Notes: generated by a model from the letters alone, not told the origin. Positions 46,205 to 57,543 are shown, counted from the first letter of the stretch. The stretch is DNA of 64,000 nt from Pictodentalium vernedei (GCA_031216915.1 CM062289.1:18826520-18890519); one strand, 5' to 3'. Numbers and translations: made by a program.

Positions 46205-46385
46205 GCTGTATGGTGGGGTGAGAAAAATAATCCCTGATGGGTACGGGTGTGGATGGGAAAATCTCACCCTCGGGACAAGATATATGGTCCAGACACTCTG
46301 CAAGTCTCGTGTCTGGCCCAAATATCTTGCCCCCGGGTGAGATTTTCCCATCCCACATCCGTACCCATCAGGGATTATAATAGTC
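46205..46385. repeat. hairpin repeat (family J), copy 2
   Basis: Arms TAATCCCTGATGGGTACGGG..GGATGGGAAAATCTCACCC and their mirror at 46338-46380. Inner GACACGAGACTTGCAGAG-type text is partly mirrored. Confidence 0.85.
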
Positions 46386-46740
46386 TCTCCCTGCTATCTC
46401 ACCCGGGACACATGTATGTTACACATGCAGTGGCGAGAGAAAAAACTGTCCCACCCAGGCATCTCATGGGGGACACATGTGCACATTAAGCTTTATGTTG
46501 GTATACCGCTTGTCCAATTAAATACTTTTTAACGCTAAAACGGATCAAATATATCCTGAGATTGGGAACGAATTCACTGGCTGGAGTTTTGATGTATTAT
46601 ATTACGAAGAGAATAAAGGATTGTTTTTTACAGAAAAAAGGTCTTGGTTATTAACCCTTCAGCCCCAATACAGACACAAACTACCCCTTATATAGGCCTA
46701 TTGCTTTGGAAACGTCCCCCCCCCCCCCCCCCCCCGAGTG
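46386..46740. other. no gene recognised; C-run
   Basis: A C17 tract at about 46718-46735. No gene recognised. Confidence 0.5.
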
Positions 46741-46893
46741 TATTTTTTATTGGGGTTTAAGTTTAACGACACTTACGATATCAGGATCACCTCGTGTCGG
46801 ATAGTGTAGGAATCCGAGGTATCCGGAGAACACCACCGAGCAACTGTCAGACTCCCCACCCCGATGTACTAACTCCGCACAGGCAGGGTTAAC
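46741..46893 (-). mobile_element. SINE fragment with tail B
   Basis: Minus strand: CCTGCCTGTGCGGAGTTAG, GGTATCCTCGG-type body remnant, then GGTGATCCTGATATCGTAAG and AACCCCAATAAAAAATA. Head missing. Confidence 0.75.
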
Positions 46894-46990
46894 AGACCTC
46901 CCCGTAGCTACGCCACAGACCGACACCCTCCCACGCTTGTTTCCATTACCCTTTTATACATCTATCGCTGCGGTGAAACATGTCGATTAG

Positions 46991-47197
46991 TTAACCTTTT
47001 CATATCGTAGCTGCTAAAAGTGGTCAACGTTATCCACAAAATCCCCATGCAAATTTTATTATTTTCCATTTTGATTGCCTCAAAGGCGCAGCTTATAGTC
47101 TTGTTGCAATGAAGAATCATGAGCTATGTTTTTGGGACAGAAAAAATCAAGAAATGTTTTTGCAAGTGGCGTCCTCTGTTCTTTGGGTAAGGGTGAA
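46991..47197. mobile_element. piggyBac-like TTAA MITE, degraded
   Basis: Starts TTAACCTTTTCATATCG. Interior keeps AGCTATGTTTTTGGGACAGA and TTTTGCAAGTGGCGTCCTCT. The core palindrome is lost. Confidence 0.6.
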
Positions 47198-47590
47198 AGC
47201 TTACGCTTGTATGTAGGGTGTGTTATTTCATATGCCATCAACTCCTATGTATGTATTAATAGAATATTTTGTTTACCATGTAATTTAGCCTAGTACATTT
47301 TTCAAAATATTGCGAAACATCCTTGAGCAAACAAAGGAGGATCCGGTAATTGGAACTGAGTGGGCGCTAACATTTAACGTCTTACTGACATAGCACGTCT
47401 TTTAGAAAAAGAACTAGTTTTCCCATAGGAAACTAGAAATGAGTGGGCTGTGGAGTGAAAATTACAGACTGGAGTGGTGACATGGTGAGCCGCGTGCAGG
47501 TATACAAGGAGTGCAAAACATTGGGCTGGGTTGAGTGTATTTTCCATTTGCAGTGACCTGGGGGCTCTTTCTCGATGAATTTACAAATTG
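47198..47590. other. no recognised feature
   Basis: No coding sequence or repeat recognised. Confidence 0.5.
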
Positions 47591-47593
47591 CCC

Positions 47594-47841
47594 TTAATCC
47601 TTTGAACCAAAGGCTGCCTTCCGGTCCAGGAGCGTGGTACGACCAGAATTCCTAAAGTAGATAGTTACTTAGTGAATTTGTGTTTAGACCAATCAAGATT
47701 TTCAACGTGCAGCCTGGAGGCTGCACGTTGAAAATCTTGATTAGTCTTCTCCAAGTTCCCCCAACAAGCAACGAATATAGGCTGTTCCAACTTATAACAC
47801 TAAACTGGCGTGGAAGATACTATCAGCGTTGAAAGGGTTAA
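47594..47841. mobile_element. family D TTAA hairpin MITE, complete
   Basis: TTAATCCTTTGAACC and GTTGAAAGGGTTAA ends at TTAA. Hairpin GATTTTCAACGTGCAGCC-TGGA-GGCTGCACGTTGAAAATC. Confidence 0.9.
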
Positions 47842-47881
47842 CTTGTCATCTGAAGTTATTCTGATCATACAATGAACTAAA

Positions 47882-48563
47882 GGGTGCGTTCGGAGTCCTA
47901 CCATTGGTAACCAATGGTAGCTATTCGGTACCATCGGTAAATATAGGTACCAATTCCGCCATTTTTTTTCACCAGTGGTACATTTTTGAGACCATGCTCG
48001 AGAGTGTGGAATTTTTCACCAACGCGAAATCCAAAATGGCGAACGCAGACCGATTCAAAATTAAAATACCACCATGGAAAAGATTCTATAAAGAAAGAGA
48101 AAATTTCTTGGTTGGCAAAAAGTACGCAATTGACAGTGAATTGCTGTAATGAAGGTTCAAGTGAATATACAGTTATTTCTGTGAGAAATAACACAAAATA
48201 CCGGATAATGTCCCAATTTCGAGGCATTTAAACGTAAACTTAGGTATGCAAACGCCACTAATCCGTTTCCAGAGACGTCCGAAGCACGGGGAGCTGTTCG
48301 CCTTCGATACAGTGCGTAACCAGGGAGGGGGAGGGGGCACAACTTTTAGCTAGCTCAAAAAACATTGTCATGCGTTTGAAACACGTTGGGAACAAATACT
48401 CAGAAGTGAAGCGGTGATTATGCATTTTCTTTCCGCCATGTTGTTACCGATGACAACCAATTTCCATTCGGAGTCGAAATACACCATTGGTCACTGTCGG
48501 TAGACGTTCGGGTACCTGTGGTAAATACCGCTTGTTACCAATGGTGGGACTCCGAACGCACCC
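47882..48563. mobile_element. 682-bp TIR element with GGGTGCGTTCGG ends
   Basis: Ends GGGTGCGTTCGGAGTCCTAC plus CATTGGTA and the reverse complement TACCAATGG..CGAACGCACCC. AAA on both sides could be a 3-bp target duplication. Subterminal TACCATTGGTAACCAATGGT and other ACC.NNGGT words repeat at each end. Superfamily unclear; a Harbinger-type origin is one possibility. No transposase. Confidence 0.8.
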
Positions 48564-49234
48564 AAAGAAATGTCTCATGTCACCGAGCTACAGTACTGTC
48601 CAAAAGAAAACAAAATAAAAACAAAACAATATTGCAGAGTAACAACAACAAAAGTTGCGTTTTTGTTTTTTATTTCCTGATAATTCCCAAACCTTGCAAC
48701 AAAATGATTTTAGAGAGCATTACCCATTATTGAAAGGCCGACGAGATTAGATAGCATTACGCATTCCCCCTCTCTGCTACATCACGCAACACCCAGAAAA
48801 ATAGAACACATTCTGGATAGCCACGGGCTCCGCCAATACAGGATGCACCGGGGAAAGTTTTTTTTCATACAAAACAGTACATTAAATCAAAAGTTTAAAC
48901 AACTTTTCCGTACAAGGTACATCAACGCCTGACACAACAGCCAGCATAACCCGTATTCTGAGGCTCGTCAGCCTTTAAAATCGCAAAACAAACGAGAGGC
49001 GTAGCAGCTACAACCTCGGAACAGGTACAGCAGTACGCGGTGGGGATCAAAAAACCCATCCCCAGAAAAACAAAACAGATTACTTCACGGTTTGGCGGCT
49101 CCGTGCAGAATGACCGTACAATGGACAATCAATAAACACACACGCCCCCTGTGTGTCGCACTGACTACACTGACAAGGGGAAATAAATTTCGTACTAATT
49201 CACTGCGTTCAAACGTGAGAAATTATATTTATTG
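48564..49234. other. no recognised feature
   Basis: No coding sequence or repeat recognised. Confidence 0.5.
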
Positions 49235-49603
49235 GGGGGCGCGGTGGCTCAGTTGGTAGAGGTGCAGGCTGCAAGCCGAGAGGTCCTCGGTTCGAATCCC
49301 ACCTGCGGCAACCGCGTTGTGTCCTTGGGCAAGACACTTCACCCCGATTGCCTACATGGGGGCACGATGACGCTGTGTACTGAGGCGTACTGCACGTCGA
49401 TGGTGCGCATGTCTTCAACCAATCTAACTCTGCCTGTGCTGCGGTGCAGAGTTCAGAGTTACGATGTTGGAGAGCTGACAGCTGCTCGTCGTTGCTCGGT
49501 GGTTCTCTCCGGGTACTCCGGCTTCCTCCACCCGTAAAACTGTCACGGTCACGATTAGCCATTGTGCATAAGTATGTGACCTTAAGCACCAATAAATAAA
49601 TAA
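49235..49603 (+). mobile_element. tRNA-headed SINE, tail A, complete
   Basis: ATATTTATTG flanks both sides (49225-49234, 49604-49613). Head GCGCGGTGGCTCAGTTGGTA, box B GGTTCGAATCC, shared body and tail A. Good reference copy. Confidence 0.93.
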
Positions 49604-49706
49604 ATATTTATTGACAGGCCGACAAGAATCGTTAACAATTTGACAAAATATCATCAGCCCGAGTTTCGAAGACCGCTGATAAAATTATACGTAAGTCTAC
49701 TTATCA

Positions 49707-49960
49707 TTAACCCTTTACCTAACATGAAAAGCAGACGACACTTGCAAAAACAATTCTTGAATAACTTATTTTTTTTCATTTTTTGTCTCAAAAACATAGG
49801 TTATGACCCCTCATTGGAACGAGCTCGACGAGCTCGTTCCAATGAGGGGTCATAACCTATGTTTTTGAGACAAAAAATGAAAAAAAATAATGAAAATTAA
49901 TTGGAGATTTTTGAGAATAGCGCTGGCCGGTTTTGGCCGTCACGTTGGGTAAAGGGTTAA
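49707..49960. mobile_element. piggyBac-like TTAA MITE, core type A
   Basis: TTAACCCTTTACCTAAC and GTTGGGTAAAGGGTTAA ends; near-perfect core around GAACGAGCTCGACGAGCTCG. Confidence 0.93.
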
Positions 49961-50049
49961 TGGTGGGATGATAATATCTGACAAAATCACGCTGATGCCG
50001 TTATTCCCACTTAACGTCTATAGCCAGATAACCGTTATCGTGCCACCAT

Positions 50050-50294
50050 TTAATCCTTTACCCAGCACGGATAGCAGACGATACTTCCCCCAAAAATCTT
50101 CAATGACTATTTTCTTTTACATTTTTTTTTGCATCAGAAACATAGCTTATGACCCCTTATTGGAGCGAGCTCGTTGCTCGTTTCAACGAGCGGTCATTGG
50201 ATATGTTTCGGAGGCGAAAAAAGTAATGAAATTCAAATGACGATTTTTCTGAATAGCGCTGACCGTTTCTGACCGAAACTTATTAAAGAGTTAA
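50050..50294. mobile_element. piggyBac-like TTAA MITE, core type A, diverged
   Basis: TTAATCCTTTACCCAGC and TTATTAAAGAGTTAA ends; core GACCCCTTATTGGAGCGAGC with a shortened second half. Confidence 0.8.
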
Positions 50295-50644
50295 ATTGTA
50301 CTTGAATTAAAATGAAGTGCGACAGCATTTAATAATATAGACCAAAATTGGGCGTGTGAACGTAACTTAAGCAGCTATACTGGATCCAGTGCCTTGCTAA
50401 TAGGTGGAGTGACGGCTATAATGTCCTACAAGACAGTCTAACGACATCCATACCCCCCGCCTGACTTTTATGTTACGATGGGAATAATTTCGTTATTGAC
50501 CTGAACATTTATTCATACCCAATAATGCCACTCATCAAATATCATTTAATTTTCTTTAATCGCAACTGAAGATATCTTCCCCAAACCTGCAATTTTGGCA
50601 AATTCAAAGTCAACAAGGGCTATAACTCTGGTAAAATTATTCGA

Positions 50645-50898
50645 ATCAAAACTTCCTTTCCATATGCACATCTACAATTGATACTGATGCTTCAGACCAA
50701 GTTTCATAATAATCCAATAAAAAAAATGTAGGAGGAGTTAAGCGGACACGCCTTTGTGATGGACATTTTGCTATTTCCAAGGGCCGTAACCACGCAAATT
50801 TCGTCGCATTGAAAATTCCTGACCACGTGCACATCTACAATTGATAATCAATCTTCAGACCAAGTTTCGTAAAAATCCAATAAAAAATGTAGGAGGAG
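50645..50898 (+). repeat. direct duplication, about 170-bp spacing
   Basis: GCACATCTACAATTGATA..TTCAGACCAAGTTTC and CCAATAAAAAA..ATGTAGGAGGAGTTAAGCGG occur twice; the second copy carries the MITE at 50899. The stretch 50295-50644 before it shows nothing recognised. Confidence 0.85.
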
Positions 50899-51123
50899 TT
50901 AACCCTTTACCTAACGAATCGCCCGCATCCGCCCGCGTAATATGCAAATTCAGCAGTTGAAAAAATATTATTTTTCAAAAACTTTCAACAAAACCATATC
51001 ATGTGACCCCTCGTTGGAACGAGCTCGTTCCAACGAGGGGTCACATGATATGGTTTTGTTGAAATGTATTGAAAAATTTAAAATAATAAATTTTGATATC
51101 GTCTGCGTTGGGTAAAGGGTTAA
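50899..51123. mobile_element. piggyBac-like TTAA MITE, core type B, with adjacent empty site
   Basis: TTAACCCTTTACCTAAC and GGTAAAGGGTTAA ends; core CCATATCATGTGACCCCTCG. The sister repeat at 50738-50741 reads AGGAGGAG-TTAA-GCGGACA without the insert, exactly the flanks of this copy. Confidence 0.96.
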
Positions 51124-51139
51124 GCGGACAAAGTTTGTT

Positions 51140-51240
51140 ATGGATGGACGGACCGACGGACTGACGGACTGACAGACAGACGGACGGACGGACGGACGGA
51201 CGGACGGACGGACGGACGGACGGACGGACGGACGGACGAT
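51140..51240 (+). repeat. (GGAC)n microsatellite
   Basis: GGACGGACGGAC units with early GGACTGACAGAC variants. It is the complement of the CCGT block at 26.7 kb. A short remnant recurs at 51963-51985. Confidence 0.95.
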
Positions 51241-52205
51241 ACATTGTGTTACTATTGCATTGTGTGACTATTTTGTAGAGCCATTGTGGGACTAAAAACC
51301 GTGTTCTAACAAATGATACATTGTGTGTTTTCCTGCGTGTCCATGCAATTTTGTGTGTTTATATAACGCAAACAATTAACAGTGTAGTACATTTATTTAT
51401 TTTGGTTTGGAGTCATGTTCAGCATTTATTAATTTTATAAATAGATCTCGAGTTGACAAAACTAATACAAATACACACCATATTTCAAAAGATAATATTG
51501 TTTCTGTGGCGTATCACACATTATAGGTAATAAACTTACGTCTGGGTAGATATGTAAATATTTAAATAGCTATTTTGGTGGAAAAAAACTTCTAAAATAA
51601 TGTAATAAATCAAGAGTGAGTACCATTGTGTCGTCACACATATTTTGTGGAAGCTCTTCAATCAGCACGACACTGTGATTTGCAAATTATACTTACCTGA
51701 TGCTACCTATTTTAAATTGGATGGTTTGTATATGGCGCACGCGTCCATATTGCTTTAGTGGTACTCTCCTTAATTGGACACATGGATGTTTTTGGGATAG
51801 TGTCATTATTTTGTGGCACCTTTCGTCAACGGCTTCAGAAACACACAAGAGGCCATCTGGCAAATCATTATGTCATGTTTTGTGTGACTAGTCCCCCAAC
51901 AGAAATTAGTCACTCAAGTAACCAACAGCCATAACAATAAACACACAATGTACTCCCCGTGAGAACGGACGGACGGACTGACTGACGAATACCAAAGCGA
52001 TTGCAATAAGAAAAAGTGTGTGTGTGTGTTGGGGAGGGGCGGGGGTGGAGACATAATGGTTACTTTTGAGAAATTTATTCATGTTGCTTAACTTTTCAGA
52101 AGAGCAAGTGTTGTTCGGTAATTCCGTCAAGTTTGTTAAAGAAAAATAGGATATTGCACTGCTTGCTTTGTTCCCATCCAAAATGTGTCATGTTTTGTAC
52201 ACACA
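51241..52205. other. no gene recognised
   Basis: TACATTGTGT-type phrases recur (51240, 51322) and in inverse near 51945. No gene or clear element end found. Confidence 0.45.
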
Positions 52206-52206
52206 G

Positions 52207-52294
52207 CACTCCAAAATCACTTGGGTTAAAATCAACCCATATCAACTGGGTTTGAATGAATATGGTTTTTAACCCAAATGATTTTAGAGTGTAT
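52207..52294. mobile_element. 88-bp hairpin MITE
   Basis: GCACTCCAAAATCACTTGGG then TTAAA, mirrored by TTTAACCCAAATGATTTTAG then AGTG. The inner part has AACCCATATCAACTGGGTTT. Confidence 0.75.
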
Positions 52295-52587
52295 ATGCGT
52301 AATGATGACTGTTGGGCTACATTTAATTTAATCTCAAAGTCCAATGTGGTATCCCAGGTACAGTATCTGTATGTCATCTATGCGTTTGACATGTACCTCT
52401 GCACAAATATATTGAAAGAAAAGTCTGTTTTGTTTTGCCTGGTCTTGACATTGGGTGAGTGTAAATGCCCCCTGAATCCTTCCAACCTCGTCTCATTATC
52501 TTTGCCCTTCAACTGAATACACTGCGTAATTTGTGCATGTTTTGCCGAAACATTAATCCTAAAAGTACCTTATCAGTCTGTATAATC

Positions 52588-53088
52588 CAGGCATGTCAAC
52601 CGGTACCGGTACCGCCGGTTCCCTCGAGCTCCAATCGGTACTGGTTTGGTACACCAAGCTACTTAGGGTATATTTTATTTATGCCATGATCGACTGATTA
52701 TTAAGAGTCGCTATTATTTTTTTCTCGATTTTACTGAACAGCGCGGTGGCTCTGGTAGACTGTTGGACTTCTATGCTAGAGGTCCTGAGTTCAATCCCCG
52801 TCCGGGACGACCCGCGTTGTGTCCTTGGGCAAGGCACTTTATCCTGGTTGCCTACATGGGGGTACGATGACACCGTCTACTAAGGCGTACTGCACGTCGA
52901 TGGTGCACATGTCTTCAACCGCTGTAACCCTGCTTGAGAGGAGCTTGAACAGAGTTAGAATGTTGAGGAGCTGACAGTTGCTCGTCGATGCTCGGTGGTT
53001 CTCTCCGGGTATTCCGGCTTCCTCCACCCGTAAAACTGGCACGGTCACGATTACCCATTGTGCATAAGTATGTGACATGAAACACCAA

Positions 53089-53124
<36 letters not shown>

Positions 53125-53969
53125 ACTGAATCTGTTTTTGTTTACATGAGCATCGATGGGCGGTACTTCCACTGTCATTCGGTACTTCCGCTGTCAATTT
53201 TATCGCCGAAACAAAATAGAATAGTAATAACATACTATTTCGAGTTATGGATGCTTGATTAACATCAGACATTGCATGTTTGTTCATTTTGGCATCTTAT
53301 GAGGTAAACCCATTTAAAAACGTAATAAATAATTGCCACTTTCATTTCACTCTTCGCGAGGCGACGTGCGATAAATTAGACAAGTTTGCATTTAGGTCGA
53401 CGTCACGAAAGGTCAACTTGGATGTAATTCTACTATAGGTGTAAATTTGAACTACTGAAATTTCATTACAGGCGTGTTCACCACGGTTGGTGTGTAAAGC
53501 TAGCATTTATGTCATAAGGTTTTCATATATAGTAGGCCCCTACAATAGGTAATCATGGTATAAAATCGTGTAACTTATTTGCGAATGAACATGTATCAAA
53601 ACACTCTACAGTTGCATGTTCTGTCTGTACCACGACCTCGATAAGGCCGACCATTTTGATTTTTATACGCCGCATCAAAGACAATGAACGCGCTGTCATC
53701 GGCTAATTCAAATAAATTATTCTGTGGTGACATCAAAGTAATCATAAAGCACGATCTTCGTGCCCTATGAATCCTTTGATATCGCCGCAGAATAATTGGA
53801 CGATGCCTTGTTTGTCTTGCGATCTCGGGGAAAGGGGCGGTTTAATTGCGAATTTCTACCATCCATGTCATCCAATTGTTGATTTGTCCCGGTACCGGTT
53901 TCGGTGGGTCAGGCGATGTCCCGTCCCGCTACTATTTATGTTGGTACCAGTGGTATTTTGACATGCCTG
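52588..53969. mobile_element. hAT-like non-autonomous element, 1382 bp, with nested SINE
   Basis: Perfect 8-bp target duplication GTATAATC (52580-52587, 53970-53977). Ends CAGGCATGTCAACCGGTACC and GGTACC..TTTTGACATGCCTG, with GGTACCGG words near both ends. 8-bp duplication and CAG..CTG ends are hAT hallmarks. The interior has no recognised transposase; the SINE at 52739-53123 is a later insertion. Sequence 53130-53890 is otherwise unassigned. Confidence 0.85.
52739..53123 (+). mobile_element. SINE with second tRNA-like head, tail A, nested
   Basis: TACTGAA on both sides (52732-52738, 53124-53130). Head CAGCGCGGTGGCTCTGGTAG with ACTTCTATGCTAGAGGTCCT and box B GTTCAATCCCC differs from the common head. 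Body and tail A are the shared ones. Confidence 0.9.
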
Positions 53970-53977
53970 GTATAATC

Positions 53978-54388
53978 TGGCCCCTGTCTTAAGTTCTTTT
54001 CTTGAAAGAACCTACCTGTCACCAGAAACATTCAACTTGTCTTGGAAGTATCCCACACCCCAGCAGACACGCTTCCTCTCCATCCCCGTTTCTTGTTTTT
54101 TGTTTATTGTTTGTTATAATTTTCCTTTTTTTGTCGGGGATGTGATGTTGGTCAAGGGTGTGGGGTGGGGACTAACAAATTTAGGTTAAACTATTTTAAT
54201 TAGCTCTGGTGGAAAGTATACTTTAGAGTAATATTTCTTCCAGATTTTCTGTAATTGTGTTTTCGTAAAGATGATTTGACTCTGGCATTGATTGATATAA
54301 TATTTCACTTGAATAAATTTTGTGAATAATGTCCGAAGAATTAAGCTCAATCCTCCCTCAGTGGCGAGGAAATTGAAATATTCTCGCA
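53978..54388. other. no recognised feature
   Basis: No coding sequence or repeat recognised. Confidence 0.5.
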
Positions 54389-54396
54389 TGCCAATG

Positions 54397-55001
54397 CAGG
54401 GGCGGCGGAAGCTCGATAAAAGTGGAGGGGCACAAATTTACAATTCTAGTACTGAGGGAGGGTCATAGGGCACAAAACTTATAGCGCAAAGCTTATAGCG
54501 TAAAACATATAGCGGAATTTCTTTAACAATGAATTTTCTACTGACCAGCATATCAATGGGAAATAAAAAAAAATACGCTGTAAGTTTTACACCTTATGGC
54601 CATCCCTTACTACTAATGCTATACCATGGGCCGACTCAGTGTGAGAAAGGTTACAATCGTATATCGGTAAATGTACCATGACACGCTATAGTCTCTCGTT
54701 TAGATGAAAATGCCGATGTGTGGTCACTGTCTTGTCCGCTTCTTCCACTTCAACCATCTTTCAACCCGAAGGCCATCCTTTGGGTTGGAAGATAGTTCAA
54801 ATAGACGAAACGGACCGAAGCGACCGAATGTGTGATTCTTCGGCTAAATATTGTTTGGATTTGAAAATAACGTTACAGGAATGCCTGTATATTGACACGT
54901 TAACATGCGCCCATTTTTACTCATTGTGTAACTGCGAAACATATTTGTGGAAAAAATGGAGGGGTACGTGCCCCCTGTACCCCCTGGCTCCGCCGCCTCT
55001 G
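54397..55001. mobile_element. hAT-type MITE, 605 bp, complete
   Basis: Perfect 8-bp target duplication TGCCAATG (54389-54396, 55002-55009). Ends CAGGGGCGGCGGAAGC and GGCTCCGCCGCCTCTG. Reference copy for 9322-10151 and 42293-42706. Interior hairpin around CTTTCAACCCGAAGGCCATC / CTTTGGGTTGGAAGATAG. No coding capacity. Confidence 0.93.
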
Positions 55002-55009
55002 TGCCAATG

Positions 55010-55576
55010 AAAGGCAAACTTTGAAAACCAGTACTTTTCACCTGTGACAAGGTGCTATAGTTAGACCTATGTATGGAAAAGTTTTCATTACATTCCGTGG
55101 AAATAGGTTGGCTGTTCATCAATATCCTTCAAAGTCCACTAGACCCTTTTCTGCATGTATCTCATCATTGACGTTTAAAAATATGCACAAGATGAAATCA
55201 TCTTTCTCTTGAACCATACAGTGTAAATAAATATAGAAATGTTTGCAGGGACAGTACCGTATTAACCCATGGACGGGCCCCTGGGCTTTTAGGTACTTCG
55301 GGATGGGGCCCCCTCCGGCACTTCAGTCTTTCATCCCACTACAGCTGATAGCCTGATCCTGGTACGGTAGGCAGTATGTCGAAGTACATAGCCCTATATC
55401 CTTTTTGCGGGTCTCTTGAAGAATTCTACTCACAACTTGACATTATTTAAATAAGCATTAACATAATGTCCTGTATATAAATATTCATCATATGACTCGT
55501 CCGTTTTGGTCACTTTAAAACATTTGATATTTTGTTTTCATATTAATCAGTGATAAATAAAGCCTTCCGTAAATTT
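55010..55576. other. no recognised feature
   Basis: No coding sequence or repeat recognised. Confidence 0.5.
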
Positions 55577-55760
55577 CATTGGTCAATTTCAAAACTAAAC
55601 AATTTGATTGGCTGAACAAAATAAAACTGGGCCACATTTTCATAATTTGCATAATTGGAGTGGGAGCTTTCATTCGTCAGTTTCAAAACTGGACAATTTG
55701 ATTGGCTAAACAAAATACAACTGGGTGACATTTGCATAATTTCAGTAGGGAAAATTTTCG
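55577..55760 (+). repeat. tandem duplication, about 92 bp, two copies
   Basis: TTTCAAAACTAAACAATTTG then ATTGGCT at 55589 and TTTCAAAACTGGACAATTTG then ATTGGCT at about 55681, each followed by AACAAAATA..ACTGGG and TTTGCATAATT. Confidence 0.85.
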
Positions 55761-55793
55761 TTATCTGTCCTATTTTTGGTGGGTTATATTGTA

Positions 55794-56014
55794 TTAATCT
55801 TTAACCAACAAGAAAAACGCCATTCATTTTTTTTTTATATTTTCACTTTTTGCTTCCAAAACATAGGTTATGACCCCTCATGGAACGAGCTCGACGAGCT
55901 CGTTCCAATGAGGGTCATAACCTATGTTTTGGAAGCAAAAAATGAAAAGTTTTAGTTATACGAGGATGTTTTTTTCCAAATGCCGTCTGCAACTCAAGTT
56001 AGGTGATGGGTTAA
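55794..56014. mobile_element. piggyBac-like MITE, core type A, shortened
   Basis: TTAATCTTTAACCAAC and GGTGATGGGTTAA ends. Core AAACATAGGTTATGACCCCT / GGGTCATAACCTATGTTT; the flanking GCTTCC / GGAAGC pair replaces the usual GTCTCA / TGAGAC. Confidence 0.85.
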
Positions 56015-56064
56015 AAAGTCATACTAAGTGGCTAATTTGTGCGTGTGTGTGTCATATGATAAAT

Positions 56065-56210
56065 AGAATATGAAATGAGTGTTTTTCTCGTATGATGTTT
56101 ATGAAACTCGTCCGAATTTTCCGTTTGGGCTCGCCATGGGTTCGCCCAATCGGAAAATTCTTAGACTCGTTTCATAAATATTATATGAGAAAAACACTCA
56201 TTCCTTTTCC
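56065..56210. repeat. hairpin, about 70-bp arms
   Basis: GAATATGAAATGAGTGTTTT..CTCGTATGATGTTTATGAAA, then CCGAATTTTCCGTTTGGGC around CCATGG, mirrored with a few differences. Confidence 0.9.
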
Positions 56211-57099
56211 TCTATATATAGTATACGTATGAGAGTATAAATACAGGTAAATACATATGTACATGTATCGCTACGGCGCAGAGTATAAAGTGTTTTTAAC
56301 CGTTGGAGCACTAAGGCGCTGGTAACAGTGCCTCAAAAAAAAAAAAAAATAAAATAAAAATAAAAAATAAATAAATAAACAATGGCGGGCCCCCTTCCCT
56401 GTGGGCTCCTATGCTTCAGCCTAGTCAGCCTAATGAATAATACGGTCCTGCATGGGGACTTTACTGATTGTGTGCTGTGGGGTAAATGTTTTTTTGTAAA
56501 CATGTTGAATATTTTTTTCAGTTGTGCAGTTTATCAAGATCGATTCGAAATGGATATGTGCATATGCAGATAAATGTATATTTCTGGTCTACTCGCAGCC
56601 AGGTAAGCTATTAATCAAACCTTACTTCGAGTGATCGACAATTTGTCCATGTCGCAAGATGAAGTGCGTCAGTGAAACAGGTAACCACGCTGAACCTCGC
56701 TGAGATGCTAATTAAGCGTAGCGAATCGGTTATATTAACATCGTCGCAAACTCGAATTGAGCAGCATAATGTTGTCTAGCCATTTGGGGCGGTAGAATAG
56801 GTTATTAGGCTAAGTGAAGTAAACGGTGAGGTGTGGGGGGGGGGGGGGGGGGGCGAGGGGCATAGATGCATCCTGACGGACCGGAATAACACAGAAGTAA
56901 AGTTATTTGGAGGAAGCTACCGAGAGCTCGTAGCTTCAATGCAAGCCAGGAGCTTGGAGTGGGCTGAGTGGAAGCTAGGCAAATGTCATGCGTGAACATT
57001 GTATTTTTAAACATTTGATGGAGAGTGGTTGATTCGGAACAAGACTCTGAAGTACATCCCGAAAGTGCATTGTTTGTTGACGATATAGTGTTATAGCAA
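56211..57099. other. no gene recognised; A-rich and G-run tracts
   Basis: An A-rich AAATAAAAATAAATAAAT stretch at 56336-56380 and a G18 run at about 56836-56853. No gene recognised. Confidence 0.5.
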
Positions 57100-57270
57100 G
57101 TAAATACACAGAACTCCACACGCGTGTGAATGGGCTAATCGATTGCACGAGTGCCAGCGCGGAAGGATAGAACGAGAAGCCGCAGGCCTCGAGTTTTATT
57201 CTTCCGCGATGGCACAAGTGCTAAATCGATTAACCCATTCACACGCGTGTGTCGTTCTGTGTTTATTACA
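57100..57270. repeat. hairpin, about 60-bp imperfect arms
   Basis: ACACGCGTGTGAATGGGCTA..TCGATTGCACGAGTGCCA and TGGCACAAGTGCTAAATCGA..CCCATTCACACGCGTGTG. The outermost ACACAGAAC / GTTCTGTGT also pairs. Confidence 0.9.
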
Positions 57271-57395
57271 CGCCTTCACATCTATAAGAACAACTATTAT
57301 TAGAAGGACGCTCAGCAATTCATTTGACAACTATCAACACAAGGAACACATTTTATAACCAACCACATGTGTTAGGGGAACCCGTGTTACTATTT

Positions 57396-57463
57396 CGTCC
57401 CCTGAGTTCCAATGTGTTCTATGTGCCAACTAGCACATAGAACACATTGGAATTCAGGGGACG
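57396..57463. mobile_element. 68-bp palindromic mini-element, copy 3
   Basis: Same palindrome as copies 1 and 2, flanked by ATTT at 57392-57395 and 57464-57467. Confidence 0.9.
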
Positions 57464-57543
57464 ATTTACAGCTATCGCAAGCGATTCAAATTGTAATTGC
57501 TTCGCACGATTTGTTAAAAATTCCAGTGAAATTTCACTTCTAT

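Noticed and set aside
51241-51985. Possible transposon bounded by TACATTGTGT and GGAC repeats at both sides
   Set aside because: The similarity of the ends is short and could come from the microsatellite alone; no target duplication was found.
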